Below the pieces are notes generated by a model. The model saw nothing but the letters and a program-made list of their open reading frames with translations, did no database searches and was not told the DNA's origin. DNA of 64,000 bases, from assembly GCF_017353515.1 (NCBI RefSeq), contig NZ_JAFMPY010000004.1, positions 186,001 to 250,000 of the forward strand. The letters run 5' to 3'. The stretch comes from Jiella sonneratiae. Lineage in GTDB: Bacteria; Pseudomonadota; Alphaproteobacteria; Rhizobiales; Rhizobiaceae. Made by a program: the position numbers and the translations under genes. Below are positions 1-9,225 of this stretch, piece by piece. Each line of letters opens with the position of its first letter. Position 1 is the first letter of the stretch.

Positions 1-570
1 CTGATCGAGAGCGCCTTCGAGCTCGCGCTCCTGCGCTCGCGCTCGCCGCAGCATGCGCGCGAGATGGTCGACTGGTCGCGGCGCAGCTTCGAGGCGCTCG
101 GCATCGACGAGACCGCCGAGGAGGAGCGGCTGCGCGTCGCCGCCTGCCTCCTCGCCGACATCGGCTGGCGCGCCCATCCCGACTATCGCGGCAAGCAGGC
201 GCTGTCGATCATCGCTCATGCGGCGATGCCGGCGGTCGACCACCGCGGCCGGGCGTTTCTCGGCCTCACCAACTTCTACCGCCACGAGGGCAGCCTCGAG
301 CAGCAGCATATTCCCGAGCTCGAGACCCTGGCCGGCGAGCGCCTGCTCAAGCGGGCGCAGATCCTCGCCTCGCTGTTCCGCGTCACCTATCTGATGACCG
401 CCTCGATGCCGGGCATCCTCGACCAGTTCAAATGGGCGCAGGACCCGCGCGGCGGCTTCACGCTGGTGCTGCCGGCGCATCTCGCCGATCTCGTCGGCGA
501 GCGGCCGGAGGGGCGCCTGCAGCAGTTCGCCAAGGTCGTCGACAAGACGCTGCGGATGGAGGCGCGCTGA
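1..570 (+). CDS. ppx: Exopolyphosphatase (Ppx/GppA family), C-terminal part, 5' end outside window
   Basis: The frame is open from base 1 and ends in TGA at 570, so only the last 189 residues are visible. The stretch reading DIGWRAHPDYRGKQ followed by IAHAAMPAVDHRGRAFL matches the C-terminal HD-like helical domain of Ppx/GppA phosphatases, which release phosphate from polyphosphate or hydrolyse pppGpp. The actin-like catalytic domain lies upstream of the window. The next gene is convergent and starts 24 bp away, so this gene closes its transcription unit. Whether it is Ppx or GppA cannot be settled from this half; alphaproteobacteria usually carry a single enzyme of this type. Confidence 0.85.
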   Translation: MIESAFELALLRSRSPQHAREMVDWSRRSFEALGIDETAEEERLRVAACLLADIGWRAHPDYRGKQALSIIAHAAMPAVDHRGRAFLGLTNFYRHEGSLEQQHIPELETLAGERLLKRAQILASLFRVTYLMTASMPGILDQFKWAQDPRGGFTLVLPAHLADLVGERPEGRLQQFAKVVDKTLRMEAR

Positions 571-594
571 GCGGCCGGCACACGCTCCCGGCGC

Positions 595-2247
595 TCAGTT
601 GGTTTTTCCGACGCTGGACGTCACCGTGTCGTCGTCCGCACCGCCGGGCTTCGGCGATTGCGGACTGCCGGCTCCCCTGGCGCAGATCCGGCCGATCCGC
701 TCCCGGAAGCTCTCGAGCTGCGTCCACCATTGCGTGGCAAAGGGGAACGGCAGGTCCCGTCGCGGCGGACAGTCGCCGGAAAGCTTGGCGCGGATCGTCG
801 CGGGGAGGGTCGCCCGCGTCGCCTCGTCCATCGTCGCCATCGAAAACTGCTCCGGCCGCAGGCCCTCGGCATCGGCGAAATCGACGTCGACGAGAACCGC
901 CCCCTCGAAGCTGGTTCGCTCGAGCAGGCTGTCCCTCATCGAGACGTTCTTCAGATAGGCATATCGAAACGACGCATCGCCCAGCCTCGCCCGCGCGAAG
1001 GACACGCGGTCGATGAAGCTGGCGTCGAAACGTCCGCGCCAGGCGATCGTGTCCTCGAAGCTGCTCTGCTGCAGGAAGGCATCCTCGATGACGGCGTCGT
1101 TGAGAAAGGCCGAATCGGCGACGACCCTGACGAGGTTCGACGCCGGAAGCTGCAGCCGGTCCATGTGGGCGAAGACGAAGCTCGTATCCTCGAGGTTCAC
1201 CGCTTCCATGTTGGTGTCGAGGAGCAGCGCGCGGTCGAAGGACGTATCGCGGATGTCCGCCCCGACCATGAACGCCTTGCGGATGTCCGCGTAGCGCATG
1301 TCGAAGCCCCTGAGATTGGTCCTGCTGAGGGTCTGGATGTAGAATTGCCGGCGGCGTCGCCATTCGTTCTCGAACGCCTGGCGCGCCGGGACCGATTCGC
1401 CCTGCGGCCGGTTCCGCCCCAGATAGCTGGAGCGGAACTCCTCTACGAAGTCCTCGCGATACTGGTATGTCGCGGGCATCTGCGTGAAATTCGCCTCGGC
1501 CAGATCGGCCCGCGCCAGCGTCGTCCAGGCGTCGGTGCGTTCGCCGGATTTGATCGGCCACGCCGTCGCCAGGAACATCGGGACGGCCGCGAGGATGAAC
1601 AGGCCGGCCGATGCGCGGCGGAACGGCCGGGAAAACAGCGTCGGCCAGGCGGTTTCCCGCACCGTGCCGCTCGGCGGGTTCGGGCTTTTCGCCGCCTGCC
1701 GGATCGCCAGTCTCAGCCCCACCATCGCCAGCACCGTCGCCACGAAGAGGAAGCCGAGAACAGACGAGGAAAGCAGGTCGTGGCGAACGAAGGATCGGAC
1801 CCACAGGTAGCCGGTCAGAAGCGGACCCGAGAGCACGATCAGGGCGACGGCGAATGCGAGCGAGACCTCGTTGTAGCGGCGCGCCCGCTTCGGCAGCTTC
1901 AGCACCCAGGCCGCGTAGAACGGCGTCCGCAACCGGATCGACCGCATGCCGGCGTCCGTCAGCGATCGCGACATGTCGCTGAGCTTCCAGAGGGTGATCA
2001 GGAAGAAGATGAAGATCGCCGTGACGGAAATGCTGCCGGCGATCATGAAGATCTGCGTCGGGACGTCGATCCCGATGATCGGCAGTTCGACGGATTTGTG
2101 TTTGGTGAAAAAATCCTCGTCGCTGATGCCGGCGACCGTCAGGAAGCAATAGGACGCGATGAACAACAGCGTGTAGAACACGCTGCAGACGTCTTTCAGG
2201 AGTTCCTCGCAGATTTCCCGGAGTTCGTCGTCTTCCTCGCCGGACAT
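595..2247 (-). CDS. Membrane-anchored pentapeptide-repeat protein
   Basis: A 550-residue protein. The N-terminal 240 residues contain about four or five hydrophobic segments (for example LLFIASYCFLTVAG, IFIFFLITLW and FAVALIVLSGPLL). After a linker, residues from about 330 to 480 form a degenerate pentapeptide-repeat solenoid with the A(D/N)LXX-type period (LRGFDMRYADIRKAF, ADIRDTSFDRALL, LEDTSF). The cytosolic solenoid probably serves as a protein-binding or scaffold surface; no catalytic motif is seen. I chose the ATG at 2247 because GAGG precedes it by 5 nt; an in-frame ATG at 2265 would add six residues. The C-terminal 80 residues are not repeat-like. Specific function unknown. Confidence 0.75.
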   Translation of the reverse strand: MSGEEDDELREICEELLKDVCSVFYTLLFIASYCFLTVAGISDEDFFTKHKSVELPIIGIDVPTQIFMIAGSISVTAIFIFFLITLWKLSDMSRSLTDAGMRSIRLRTPFYAAWVLKLPKRARRYNEVSLAFAVALIVLSGPLLTGYLWVRSFVRHDLLSSSVLGFLFVATVLAMVGLRLAIRQAAKSPNPPSGTVRETAWPTLFSRPFRRASAGLFILAAVPMFLATAWPIKSGERTDAWTTLARADLAEANFTQMPATYQYREDFVEEFRSSYLGRNRPQGESVPARQAFENEWRRRRQFYIQTLSRTNLRGFDMRYADIRKAFMVGADIRDTSFDRALLLDTNMEAVNLEDTSFVFAHMDRLQLPASNLVRVVADSAFLNDAVIEDAFLQQSSFEDTIAWRGRFDASFIDRVSFARARLGDASFRYAYLKNVSMRDSLLERTSFEGAVLVDVDFADAEGLRPEQFSMATMDEATRATLPATIRAKLSGDCPPRRDLPFPFATQWWTQLESFRERIGRICARGAGSPQSPKPGGADDDTVTSSVGKTN

Positions 2248-2441
2248 CGCACCCTCGCCGATCATGCCGAACCAAAGGATGTATCGCGAATGAATAATAC
2301 CGGACGAGGAGTTCAGGAAGTCACGATCGAGTTTGTACCAAATGTGCGAGCCCTCGCCGCCGCGGGGGCGGGGCTGATCACGCGTTTCGAAGGAAGACGG
2401 CCGGACGGCGGGGGAGCCGCGGGCCGCGGAGGGGACGGTCG

Positions 2442-2942
2442 ATGAAGATCGAGGCGAGGAGGTTTGCGCCGACCCCGACGATCCCGAACGGCAACCTGCC
2501 GCTGCTCGTCATGGCCGGCGCGATCGCGCCCGCCGAGGCGACGCCGGAGGCGGTGATGCGGCGGTTCGAGAGCAACGGCTGGCAGGGGACCTGGCTCTAC
2601 ACCGTCTTCGACTACTGGCATTACCATGTCGAGGGTCACGAGGTGCTCGCCTGCGTTTCGGGCAAGGCGACGGTCGGCTTCGGCGGGGAGGGCGGCGCCG
2701 AGGTCGCGATGCGGCCCGGCGACGTGGTGATCATTCCGGCCGGCGTCGCCCACAAGCGGCTTTCCGGCGGCAGCGACTTTCAGGTCGTCGGGGCCTATCC
2801 GCCCGGCCAGAACGGCGCGATCACCAGGGCCGGAGCGATGGCGGTCGGCGAAGCGGCGCGGCGGATCGGCGGCCTCGCCTTGCCGAAGACCGATCCGGTG
2901 AGCGGCGAGGCGCCCGGCGCGATCGCCGCCTGGGCCGGCTGA
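2442..2942 (+). CDS. Cupin-domain protein
   Basis: A 166-residue single-domain cupin. Motif 1 is the segment HYHVEGHEVLACVSG (about residues 63-77) with metal-binding His/Glu candidates, and motif 2 is PGDVVIIPAGVAHKRL, ending in the conserved His. The fold is that of small beta-barrel isomerases, dioxygenases and regulatory cupins; its substrate cannot be read from the sequence. It starts with ATG after a GGAGGGG stretch and is followed by a terminator-like hairpin, so it is probably monocistronic. The 176-bp gap to the divergent pentapeptide gene would hold both promoters. Confidence 0.75.
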   Translation: MKIEARRFAPTPTIPNGNLPLLVMAGAIAPAEATPEAVMRRFESNGWQGTWLYTVFDYWHYHVEGHEVLACVSGKATVGFGGEGGAEVAMRPGDVVIIPAGVAHKRLSGGSDFQVVGAYPPGQNGAITRAGAMAVGEAARRIGGLALPKTDPVSGEAPGAIAAWAG

Positions 2943-3025
2943 TCCCGGCGGCAAGCCGGATCTCGGACGCTTCGGGACGGATCCGTCCGAGGCCGGGCGG
3001 TCAGCCGCGCGGCGAACCGCCGATT

Positions 3026-3057
3026 ACGGCAAAAAAGCCGTCGGACGGGGTTTTTTT
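3026..3057 (+). terminator. Rho-independent terminator, possibly bidirectional
   Basis: An A6 run, a short GC stem (CCGTC-G-GACGG) and a T7 run follow one another, and an overlapping ACGGC-A6-GCCGT hairpin lies just before. The site is 84 bp after the cupin stop codon and is flanked by A and T tracts on both sides, as in bidirectional terminators. Confidence 0.5.
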
Positions 3058-3146
3058 CCCGCTTCGCCCTTCCGCTGGCCGGCGAAGGATGAAATAGAGA
3101 AGCCCTCCCGACAATTCCGTTCCAGCCGTAAAGTCAGTCAGCACCC

Positions 3147-4958
3147 ATGTCCGTCGCCAATCCGCCCGCCACTTCCGCTGCGACCGTCGCATCGGAGGCG
3201 GAGGCGCCGCCGGAACGGGAAGTGACGCTGAAAGTCATGCTGCTTCTGTCGCTCGTCGTCGGCATCGTCGCGGGCATCGGTGCGATCTTCTTCAAATATC
3301 TGATCGCCTTCATCTACAATCTTGCCTTCTACGGCATCTTCTCGCTGCGGCTCGATCCGAACGTCTACGGGCCTGCGAGTTCCTGGGGCGCGGGCATCGT
3401 CCTCGTCCCGGTGATCGGCGGCCTCGTCGTGGTCTGGCTGGTCAGGAGCTTCGCGCCGGAGGCCAAGGGTCACGGCGTGCCCGAGGTGATGTTCGCGATC
3501 TATCACCAGAACGGCAACGTGCGCGGCGTCGTCGCCGCGGTGAAGTCGCTCGCCTCGGCCATCTCCATCGGCACCGGCGCCTCGGTCGGGCGCGAGGGGC
3601 CGATCATCCAGATCGGCTCGTCCTTCGGCTCGACCTTCGCCCGGGCGCTCAACCTCGTCCAGCACCAGAAGATCACGCTGCTGTCGGCCGGCGCCGGCGC
3701 CGGCATCGCCGCGACCTTCAACACGCCGCTCGGCGGCGTGCTGTTCGCCTCCGAAGTGCTGCTGCCCGAGGTCTCGACCCGCACCTTCCTGCCGGTGGTC
3801 GTGGCGACGGCGACCTCCACCTATGTCTACCGCGCGGTGATGGGCGTCGAGTCCGCCTTCGTCGTCGCCTTCGACGGTCTCGCCCAGGGCCATCTCGTCA
3901 ACGGCGCCGAGCTTCTCCTCGCCGCCGCCCTCGGCGTGCTGATGGGGCTGGCCGCCTGGGCCTTCGTGAAGGTTCTCGCCTGGGCGGAGGACGTCTTCGA
4001 GGATTCCGGCATCAATCCCTATCTGCAGAACATCCTCGGCATGTTCGCGGTCGGCCTCCTCGGCTACGGCTTCATGCTGTTCAGCGGCCACTACCACGTC
4101 TACAGTGTCGGCTATTCCACCATCCAGGACGTCCTCAACGGCGGCATCACCGGCGCCGGCCTGCTCCTCGTCCTGTTCGCCGGCAAGCTCGTCGCGACCT
4201 GCGTCAGCCTCGGGGCCGGGGCGTCCGGCGGCATCTTCTCGCCGAGCCTGTTCATGGGCGCCACCCTCGGCGGCGCGGTCGGCGTGATCGGCGAATACCT
4301 TTTGCCGGGCGCCGGCATTACGCCGCAGACCTTCGCCATCCTCGGCATGGGCGCGATGGTCGGCGGCGCCACCTCGGCGGCGATGACGGCGATCGTCATG
4401 ATCTTCGAGATGACCCGCGACTACGAGATCATCCTGCCGTTGGTCCTTGCCGTCGCGCTCGCCATCGGCGTCAGGCGGGCGCTGACCACCGCCGACATCT
4501 ACACCATCAAGCTGCGCAACCGCGGCAAGCCGATCCCGACCGACCGCACCACCAACATGTTCCTGGTGCGCCAGGCGAGCGAGGTGATGTATCGGGACTT
4601 CGTCGTTCTGCCCGGCTCGATGACCGTCACCGACGCGCTCAAGCAGGTCGAGGTGCACAAGACCCGGGTGATCACCACCGACGGCACCCGCATCACCGGC
4701 TATGTCCGCTTCGGCACGATCCCCTATCAGGCCGACCGCTTCGCCAGGCAGACGCTCGGCGACATCGCCTCGAGCGAGTTCATCATCGCCTCCAACGCCA
4801 GCAACCTCAACACCGTCGTCACCCGGATGAATCGCCGCAACCGCACCTATGCGATCGTCGTCAGGGACACGCGCGGCCTGCCGCGGCCGGAGGACATCGT
4901 CGGTATCATCGGGCGCGAGGAGATCGCCAACGCCCTGGTGCGCAACCACTACGGCTGA
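3147..4958 (+). CDS. ClC-family chloride channel/transporter with C-terminal CBS pair
   Basis: A 603-residue integral membrane protein. The first 450 residues show the hydrophobic ClC core with its signature motifs: GHGVPEV (family consensus GSGIP), GREGPIIQIG with the gating glutamate at about residue 150, and GASGGIFSPSLFMG. The last 130 residues (from about LVRQASEVMYRDFV) form a CBS-domain pair that would sit in the cytoplasm and sense nucleotides or ionic strength. It moves chloride, or exchanges chloride for protons, across the inner membrane. The anion-coordinating Ser of GSGIP is replaced by His, a variation seen in parts of the bacterial family. The length fits the CBS-containing bacterial subgroup. 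Confidence 0.93.
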   Translation: MSVANPPATSAATVASEAEAPPEREVTLKVMLLLSLVVGIVAGIGAIFFKYLIAFIYNLAFYGIFSLRLDPNVYGPASSWGAGIVLVPVIGGLVVVWLVRSFAPEAKGHGVPEVMFAIYHQNGNVRGVVAAVKSLASAISIGTGASVGREGPIIQIGSSFGSTFARALNLVQHQKITLLSAGAGAGIAATFNTPLGGVLFASEVLLPEVSTRTFLPVVVATATSTYVYRAVMGVESAFVVAFDGLAQGHLVNGAELLLAAALGVLMGLAAWAFVKVLAWAEDVFEDSGINPYLQNILGMFAVGLLGYGFMLFSGHYHVYSVGYSTIQDVLNGGITGAGLLLVLFAGKLVATCVSLGAGASGGIFSPSLFMGATLGGAVGVIGEYLLPGAGITPQTFAILGMGAMVGGATSAAMTAIVMIFEMTRDYEIILPLVLAVALAIGVRRALTTADIYTIKLRNRGKPIPTDRTTNMFLVRQASEVMYRDFVVLPGSMTVTDALKQVEVHKTRVITTDGTRITGYVRFGTIPYQADRFARQTLGDIASSEFIIASNASNLNTVVTRMNRRNRTYAIVVRDTRGLPRPEDIVGIIGREEIANALVRNHYG

Positions 4959-5165
4959 GGGACGTCGCCCGGTCCCGGTCCCCGGTCCGCAACCGGCCCG
5001 TCGCCGGTCGCCGGGATCTTCAGGCTTGCGACGCGATCCGGACGATCGCGTCGCGGCTCGTGCGATCCGAAGCCCGGGGCCGGAGCTCCGCCGGATCGAA
5101 GGCTCGGCGCGCCGGCCCGGCCGCCCGGGCGGTTGCCCGGCCGGCCGGCAGATCCGGCGCGGGGC

Positions 5166-6215
5166 TCACTTCCGCCGCAGCGTGCCGTAGACGATGTTGC
5201 GGTTGCTGCCGTACCAGACCTCGCAGTCGAAGGCGTTGCGGTCGACGCTGGCGGTGATGATGTCCCACATGTCGTCGGCCGAGCGCAGGATCAGCGGCCA
5301 GTCCATGAAGGTCTCCATGTAGCCGTCGGAGGTGATCTCGTCGCTGAAATTGGCGAAGAGCAGCCGGCCGCCGGGACGCACGAAGTCGGTCATCCGCTGC
5401 ATCAGCTTGATCGCGACCTTGCGCTGCAGATAGTCGTAGAGGCCCGAGGCGTAGACGAGGTCGAACGTCCCGAGATGGGCGTAGGAGCGCTTCAGCAGGC
5501 CCATCACCGAGCCGATCATCGGCTCGACCGCGGTGCCGGCGTGGTCGCGCGTCATGACGCCGACGCTCACCGGATCCTGGTCGAGGGCGACCCACCGGCG
5601 GATCGCCTTCGCCGGAAGGCTCCGGCAGATCTCGGCCTCGCGCAGGTGCCCGGCGGCGACGGCGAAGATCTCGGCCGCCCCGTCGCACGCGTCGGCCGCC
5701 TCGTCGACGGTGCGGGCGAGGATTTCGCAGCGCTCGCGGCCGGCGGCGCAGGCCGGCACGTTGACGGTATAGTCGTAGATCTGCCGGCCGAGCGGCGTCG
5801 CCTCCGCGACCACGTCGTCCATCGACGGGTGCTTGTAGTAGATGTCGAGCAGGCTCGCGTCGCCCGAATAGCCCCGCGGCTTCGTGAACGACCAGTTCGA
5901 CAGCGGATCCTGCGACAAAAATTTTCCGACGGCGTGATTCTGCGCGACGGCGACCAGCCTCTCCCAGACTGCCGCAGGGGACGAAGCGCGCAGCTGATGC
6001 AGTTCGCCGGCCAGCCGAGCTACAACCTCGGCGGCAGGACGCCCGTTATCGAAGCCTTGTTTTGCAACCTCAAGGATAAGTGCAAGTTGACCGACCGATT
6101 GACTGAAATCATTTCCCAAGTCATCAGTCGATGACGTTTCGGAACTGCCGCGGAAAAGCTTGCTCGTTATGAGGCTTTGCTCGTCGATTTTGATAGAGGG
6201 CTTGGCTGCAGACAT
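5166..6215 (-). CDS. Class I SAM-dependent methyltransferase, related to extracellular-factor (EF) type enzymes
   Basis: A 349-residue protein. The C-terminal half carries a Rossmann methyltransferase core: DQDPVSVGV follows a degenerate motif I region, then TFDLVYASGLYDYL and RPGGRLLFANFSDE as post-motif segments. The upstream stretch KPRGYSGDASLLDIYYKHP resembles a motif of proteins annotated as 3-hydroxypalmitate methyl ester (EF) biosynthesis methyltransferases, so a fatty-acid-derived methyl ester signal is possible; that is inference. The ATG at 6215 has TGGAG about 9 nt upstream, while an in-frame TTG at 6236 would add seven residues. It is divergent from the GGDEF-EAL gene and shares the CtrA-type box at 6268-6282. 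Confidence 0.7.
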   Translation of the reverse strand: MSAAKPSIKIDEQSLITSKLFRGSSETSSTDDLGNDFSQSVGQLALILEVAKQGFDNGRPAAEVVARLAGELHQLRASSPAAVWERLVAVAQNHAVGKFLSQDPLSNWSFTKPRGYSGDASLLDIYYKHPSMDDVVAEATPLGRQIYDYTVNVPACAAGRERCEILARTVDEAADACDGAAEIFAVAAGHLREAEICRSLPAKAIRRWVALDQDPVSVGVMTRDHAGTAVEPMIGSVMGLLKRSYAHLGTFDLVYASGLYDYLQRKVAIKLMQRMTDFVRPGGRLLFANFSDEITSDGYMETFMDWPLILRSADDMWDIITASVDRNAFDCEVWYGSNRNIVYGTLRRK

Positions 6216-6267
6216 TGCGGAACTCCAGAACGACAACGCATTGGAGATTAAAGCTTAGGTGACGAAA

Positions 6268-6282
6268 TTAAGAAAGCGTTAA
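6268..6282. promoter_or_regulatory. CtrA-type binding site TTAA-N7-TTAA
   Basis: TTAA at 6268-6271, seven bases, and TTAA at 6279-6282 exactly match the full CtrA consensus of alphaproteobacteria. It lies 53 bp upstream of the methyltransferase start and 173 bp upstream of the GGDEF-EAL start, in an AT-rich patch of an otherwise GC-rich intergenic region. It could serve either gene. The function is inferred from the motif only. Confidence 0.55.
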
Positions 6283-6455
6283 TATTGCCGATGGTTAACA
6301 TTTGTGCGCGATTCGGCCGTGCTCCCGGCGCGTTCAACGGGCGGTAAGGTTCTCCGGTTAGCTTGATCGCGGCGAAACGTGTCGTCACGGGCGCAGACAT
6401 GCCGCTTCCTGGGCGGCTTGCAGCCTTTTCCCGTAGGAGCGTCGGAGACGAGCAG

Positions 6456-8441
6456 ATGGCTCAGGCTGAGGAAGAACTCCGCAAGCGCGTCGAACGGGCT
6501 CTTTCCGCCAAGAGGTGGCGACCCACCGATCCCGACCTCTACCGGATGTTCCAGGACAGCACCGACCAGTTCGACCGGGAATCGACGCGCGTCGGCGTCC
6601 GGGCGGCGGTGATCTGCTTCCTGCTGTTCGGCCTCTACGATCTCTGGCTGCTGCCGGACGTCGGCCGGTTCACGGTCGCAACGCGGTTTCTCATCGGCTT
6701 CGGCTTCCTCGGCGTCGTCGAGTGGCAGACGACGAGCGGCCGCAGCATGGCCGCGATCAACGCCACCTGCGCCGGCGGCCTCGCCACCGCGGCGCTGGGC
6801 TGGATCCTGGTGGCCGACCATACGCAGTACCAGACGAGCTTTGCCGAATACATCATCTTCGGCACGGTCTTCGTGGTCAGTTCCAGCCTGTTCTTCCGCA
6901 TCCGCTTCTGGGTCGGGTCGCTCGGTTCGACGCTGATCACCGTGATGTTCGCCTGGGCGGCGCTCGCCGCCGAGATCGATCCGACCTTCAAGATCATCCT
7001 GGTGACGTTTTTCGTCTCCTTCCTCTGCCTCGCCCTCTATCTCTCCTGGCAGCTGGCGGCGGAGCGCTACGTGACCTTCCTCAATGCGACGCGCGCCCAG
7101 CTCAACGAACTGGCGGTGCGCGAGAAGAGCGAGCAGCTGGCGCGGATCGCCAACACCGACCACCTGACCGGATTGAAGAACCGCCGCGCCGTCGTCGCGG
7201 AATATGCCGTCTTCCGGGAAAGGTGGCTTCGGGAGGGCACGCCGATCGGCGTGCTCCTGATCGACGTCGATCACTTCAAGGCCTACAACGATCACTACGG
7301 CCATCAGTCCGGCGACCGCTGCCTCGTCGACGTCGCGCGGGCGCTGCAGAGCGCCGCCACCGCGGCCGGCGGCGTCCTCGCCCGCTACGGCGGCGAGGAA
7401 TTCATCGCCTTTACCCACGTCGCCGACCGGAACGCGCTGTTCGGCTTCGCCGAAGCGATCCGCAAATCCGTCGAGGCCTTCGCCCTGCCGCATTCCAAGC
7501 GCCGCGACGGCACCGGCATCGTCACCGTCAGCATCGGTGCGAGCATCACCCGCAGCGACGAGAATTCCGATCTCGACCGGATGTCCAGCGAGGCCGACAA
7601 CGCCCTCTATTCGGCCAAGGCCAACGGCCGCAACGCCACCCAGGTCTACGATCCGAAGATGCCGCAGACCGAAAACGAGGATCGCAACATCGCGATCGTC
7701 CTCGACCAGGCGCTGGATCACGATCTCGTCTCTCTGGCCTATCAGCCGATCGTCGACGTCGCCACCGGCGAGGTCCATGCCTTCGAGGCGCTGATGCGGC
7801 TGCGCGGGCCGGAGGGCACGCCGATCCCGCCCTCGGTCTTCATCCCGGTCGCCGAGCGCACCGGCGCGATCGTCTCCCTCGGGCGCTGGGCGCTCCGCAC
7901 CGCCTGCACCCAGATCCTCAAGGCCGGCCTCGCCCCGAAGCTGTCGGTCAACCTGTCGGCGGTGCAGCTGCGCGAGGCGAGCTTCCCGCTGTTCGTCGCC
8001 GGTCTCCTCTCCGAGATGAACCTGGCTCCTTCGTCGCTGGCGCTGGAGATCACCGAAGGGTTCGACATCGCCTCCGATCCCTGCGTCCTCGAGGCGATCG
8101 CGGCGCTGCGCAACCTCGGGATCGAGATCTGGCTGGACGATTTCGGCACCGGCTATGCGGGCCTTTCCTGGCTGCAGTCGATCGACTTCACCCTGGTGAA
8201 GATCGACCAGCGCTTCCTGCAGGCGTCGGCGACGCCGGAGGGCGAGCGCTTCCTGAAGGACATCCTGCAGCTGGTGCGCCGGCGCGGTCTCTCCGTCGTG
8301 CTCGAAGGCGTCGAGACGCCGGAGCAGATGGCCTTCCTCGAGCGGGCGGAGGTGCCCCTGGCGCAGGGCTACTATCTCGGCCGGCCGGTCTCCGTCGATG
8401 CGGCGGCGAGCCTGAAGCGCGCCGTGCCCGCGGCGGAGTGA
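6456..8441 (+). CDS. Membrane GGDEF-EAL protein (c-di-GMP cyclase/phosphodiesterase)
   Basis: A 661-residue protein with five or six membrane segments in the first 200 residues, then a GGDEF domain and an EAL domain. The cyclase active site is intact as GGEEF (residues 312-316); no RxxD inhibitory site is seen in the expected place. The EAL domain keeps EALMR (444-448), a conserved Asn in SVNLSA, ALEITEG, LDDFGTGYAGL, VKIDQ and LEGVET, so phosphodiesterase activity looks possible. It would set c-di-GMP levels in response to a membrane signal. I placed the start at the ATG with GGAG 8 nt upstream; in-frame starts at 6363 (TTG) and 6399 (ATG) are possible. It borders the glycan locus, whose output c-di-GMP often controls. 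Confidence 0.92.
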   Translation: MAQAEEELRKRVERALSAKRWRPTDPDLYRMFQDSTDQFDRESTRVGVRAAVICFLLFGLYDLWLLPDVGRFTVATRFLIGFGFLGVVEWQTTSGRSMAAINATCAGGLATAALGWILVADHTQYQTSFAEYIIFGTVFVVSSSLFFRIRFWVGSLGSTLITVMFAWAALAAEIDPTFKIILVTFFVSFLCLALYLSWQLAAERYVTFLNATRAQLNELAVREKSEQLARIANTDHLTGLKNRRAVVAEYAVFRERWLREGTPIGVLLIDVDHFKAYNDHYGHQSGDRCLVDVARALQSAATAAGGVLARYGGEEFIAFTHVADRNALFGFAEAIRKSVEAFALPHSKRRDGTGIVTVSIGASITRSDENSDLDRMSSEADNALYSAKANGRNATQVYDPKMPQTENEDRNIAIVLDQALDHDLVSLAYQPIVDVATGEVHAFEALMRLRGPEGTPIPPSVFIPVAERTGAIVSLGRWALRTACTQILKAGLAPKLSVNLSAVQLREASFPLFVAGLLSEMNLAPSSLALEITEGFDIASDPCVLEAIAALRNLGIEIWLDDFGTGYAGLSWLQSIDFTLVKIDQRFLQASATPEGERFLKDILQLVRRRGLSVVLEGVETPEQMAFLERAEVPLAQGYYLGRPVSVDAAASLKRAVPAAE

Positions 8442-8499
8442 GGCGGCGCCGATCTTGGGTTCCGCCGTCGCCCTCGGGCACCGCGCGCGACGCCCTTGA

Positions 8500-9225
8500 T
8501 CAGGATTTCGCCGCGTGGATGTCCCACCAGCGGCTGCGCGGGGCGAGGCGGTTGCCGGCCCGGTCGCGCACCGTCCTCGCATAGAGCGCGACGAAGGCGT
8601 CGGTGTCCGACCAGGGACCGGGGACCTCTTCGCCGAACGGGCCGGAGGCGCCCGGCAGGAAGCGGTGCGGGACGGCCTCGTCGACGAGGGAGGGCACCTC
8701 GGACTGGTCGAGCAGCTTGAACCGGTCGTAGCCGGCACGCGACAGCGTCGCGATGTAGTCGAAACCGAAGCGGCAGTCCTCGACGCTGACATAGGCCGGC
8801 GTCTCGGAGAGAGCGGCGAGCTGGTCGAGCACGATGCCGTCGACGCCCTCGACGTCGATCTTCAGGTAATGCGGCACGCCGTGGCGGCCGACCAGCGTCG
8901 CGAGGGTCACCGCCTCGACCGTCACCGGGCGCGTGGCGCTCGCCTCGCGGCCGGCCCAGCCCGGCTCGATGCTGCTCCAGTGGTCGTTCGCCTCGTTGAC
9001 GAGGAAGGTGACCTCGCCGTCGGTTCGCCAGATCGCCGCCTCCTCGACGACGACCCTTCCGGCCGCGATGGCAGCGGCGAAGCGTTCGCGGCAGGAAGCT
9101 GCGAGCCCGGCATTGGCTTCGAGGGCGACGACGCGGAAACCCTTGGCGAGGTAATAGGCGGTGTCGTCGCCGTTGTTCGCGCCGAGATCCATGACGAGAC
9201 CGGCGTCGTCGCGAGAAGTCCTCAT
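8500..9225 (-). CDS. FkbM-family methyltransferase
   Basis: A 241-residue enzyme of the FkbM O-methyltransferase family. Motif I is VMDLGANNGDDTAYYLAKG at the N-terminus, and YLKIDVEGVD is the family's diagnostic segment. Such enzymes methylate hydroxyl groups of sugars or polyketides using S-adenosylmethionine. The ATG overlaps the stop of the upstream gene as ATGA (9222-9225), so the two are translationally coupled. In this setting it most likely adds an O-methyl cap or branch to a surface glycan; the acceptor is not known. It is about 80 residues shorter than FkbM proteins with extra N-terminal regions. Confidence 0.85.
   Translation of the reverse strand: MRTSRDDAGLVMDLGANNGDDTAYYLAKGFRVVALEANAGLAASCRERFAAAIAAGRVVVEEAAIWRTDGEVTFLVNEANDHWSSIEPGWAGREASATRPVTVEAVTLATLVGRHGVPHYLKIDVEGVDGIVLDQLAALSETPAYVSVEDCRFGFDYIATLSRAGYDRFKLLDQSEVPSLVDEAVPHRFLPGASGPFGEEVPGPWSDTDAFVALYARTVRDRAGNRLAPRSRWWDIHAAKS

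Noticed and set aside
3138-4949. 600-codon minus-strand frame opposite the ClC gene
   Set aside because: Rich in His, Asp and Arg as expected for antisense of a hydrophobic membrane protein gene; the plus strand has all the ClC motifs.
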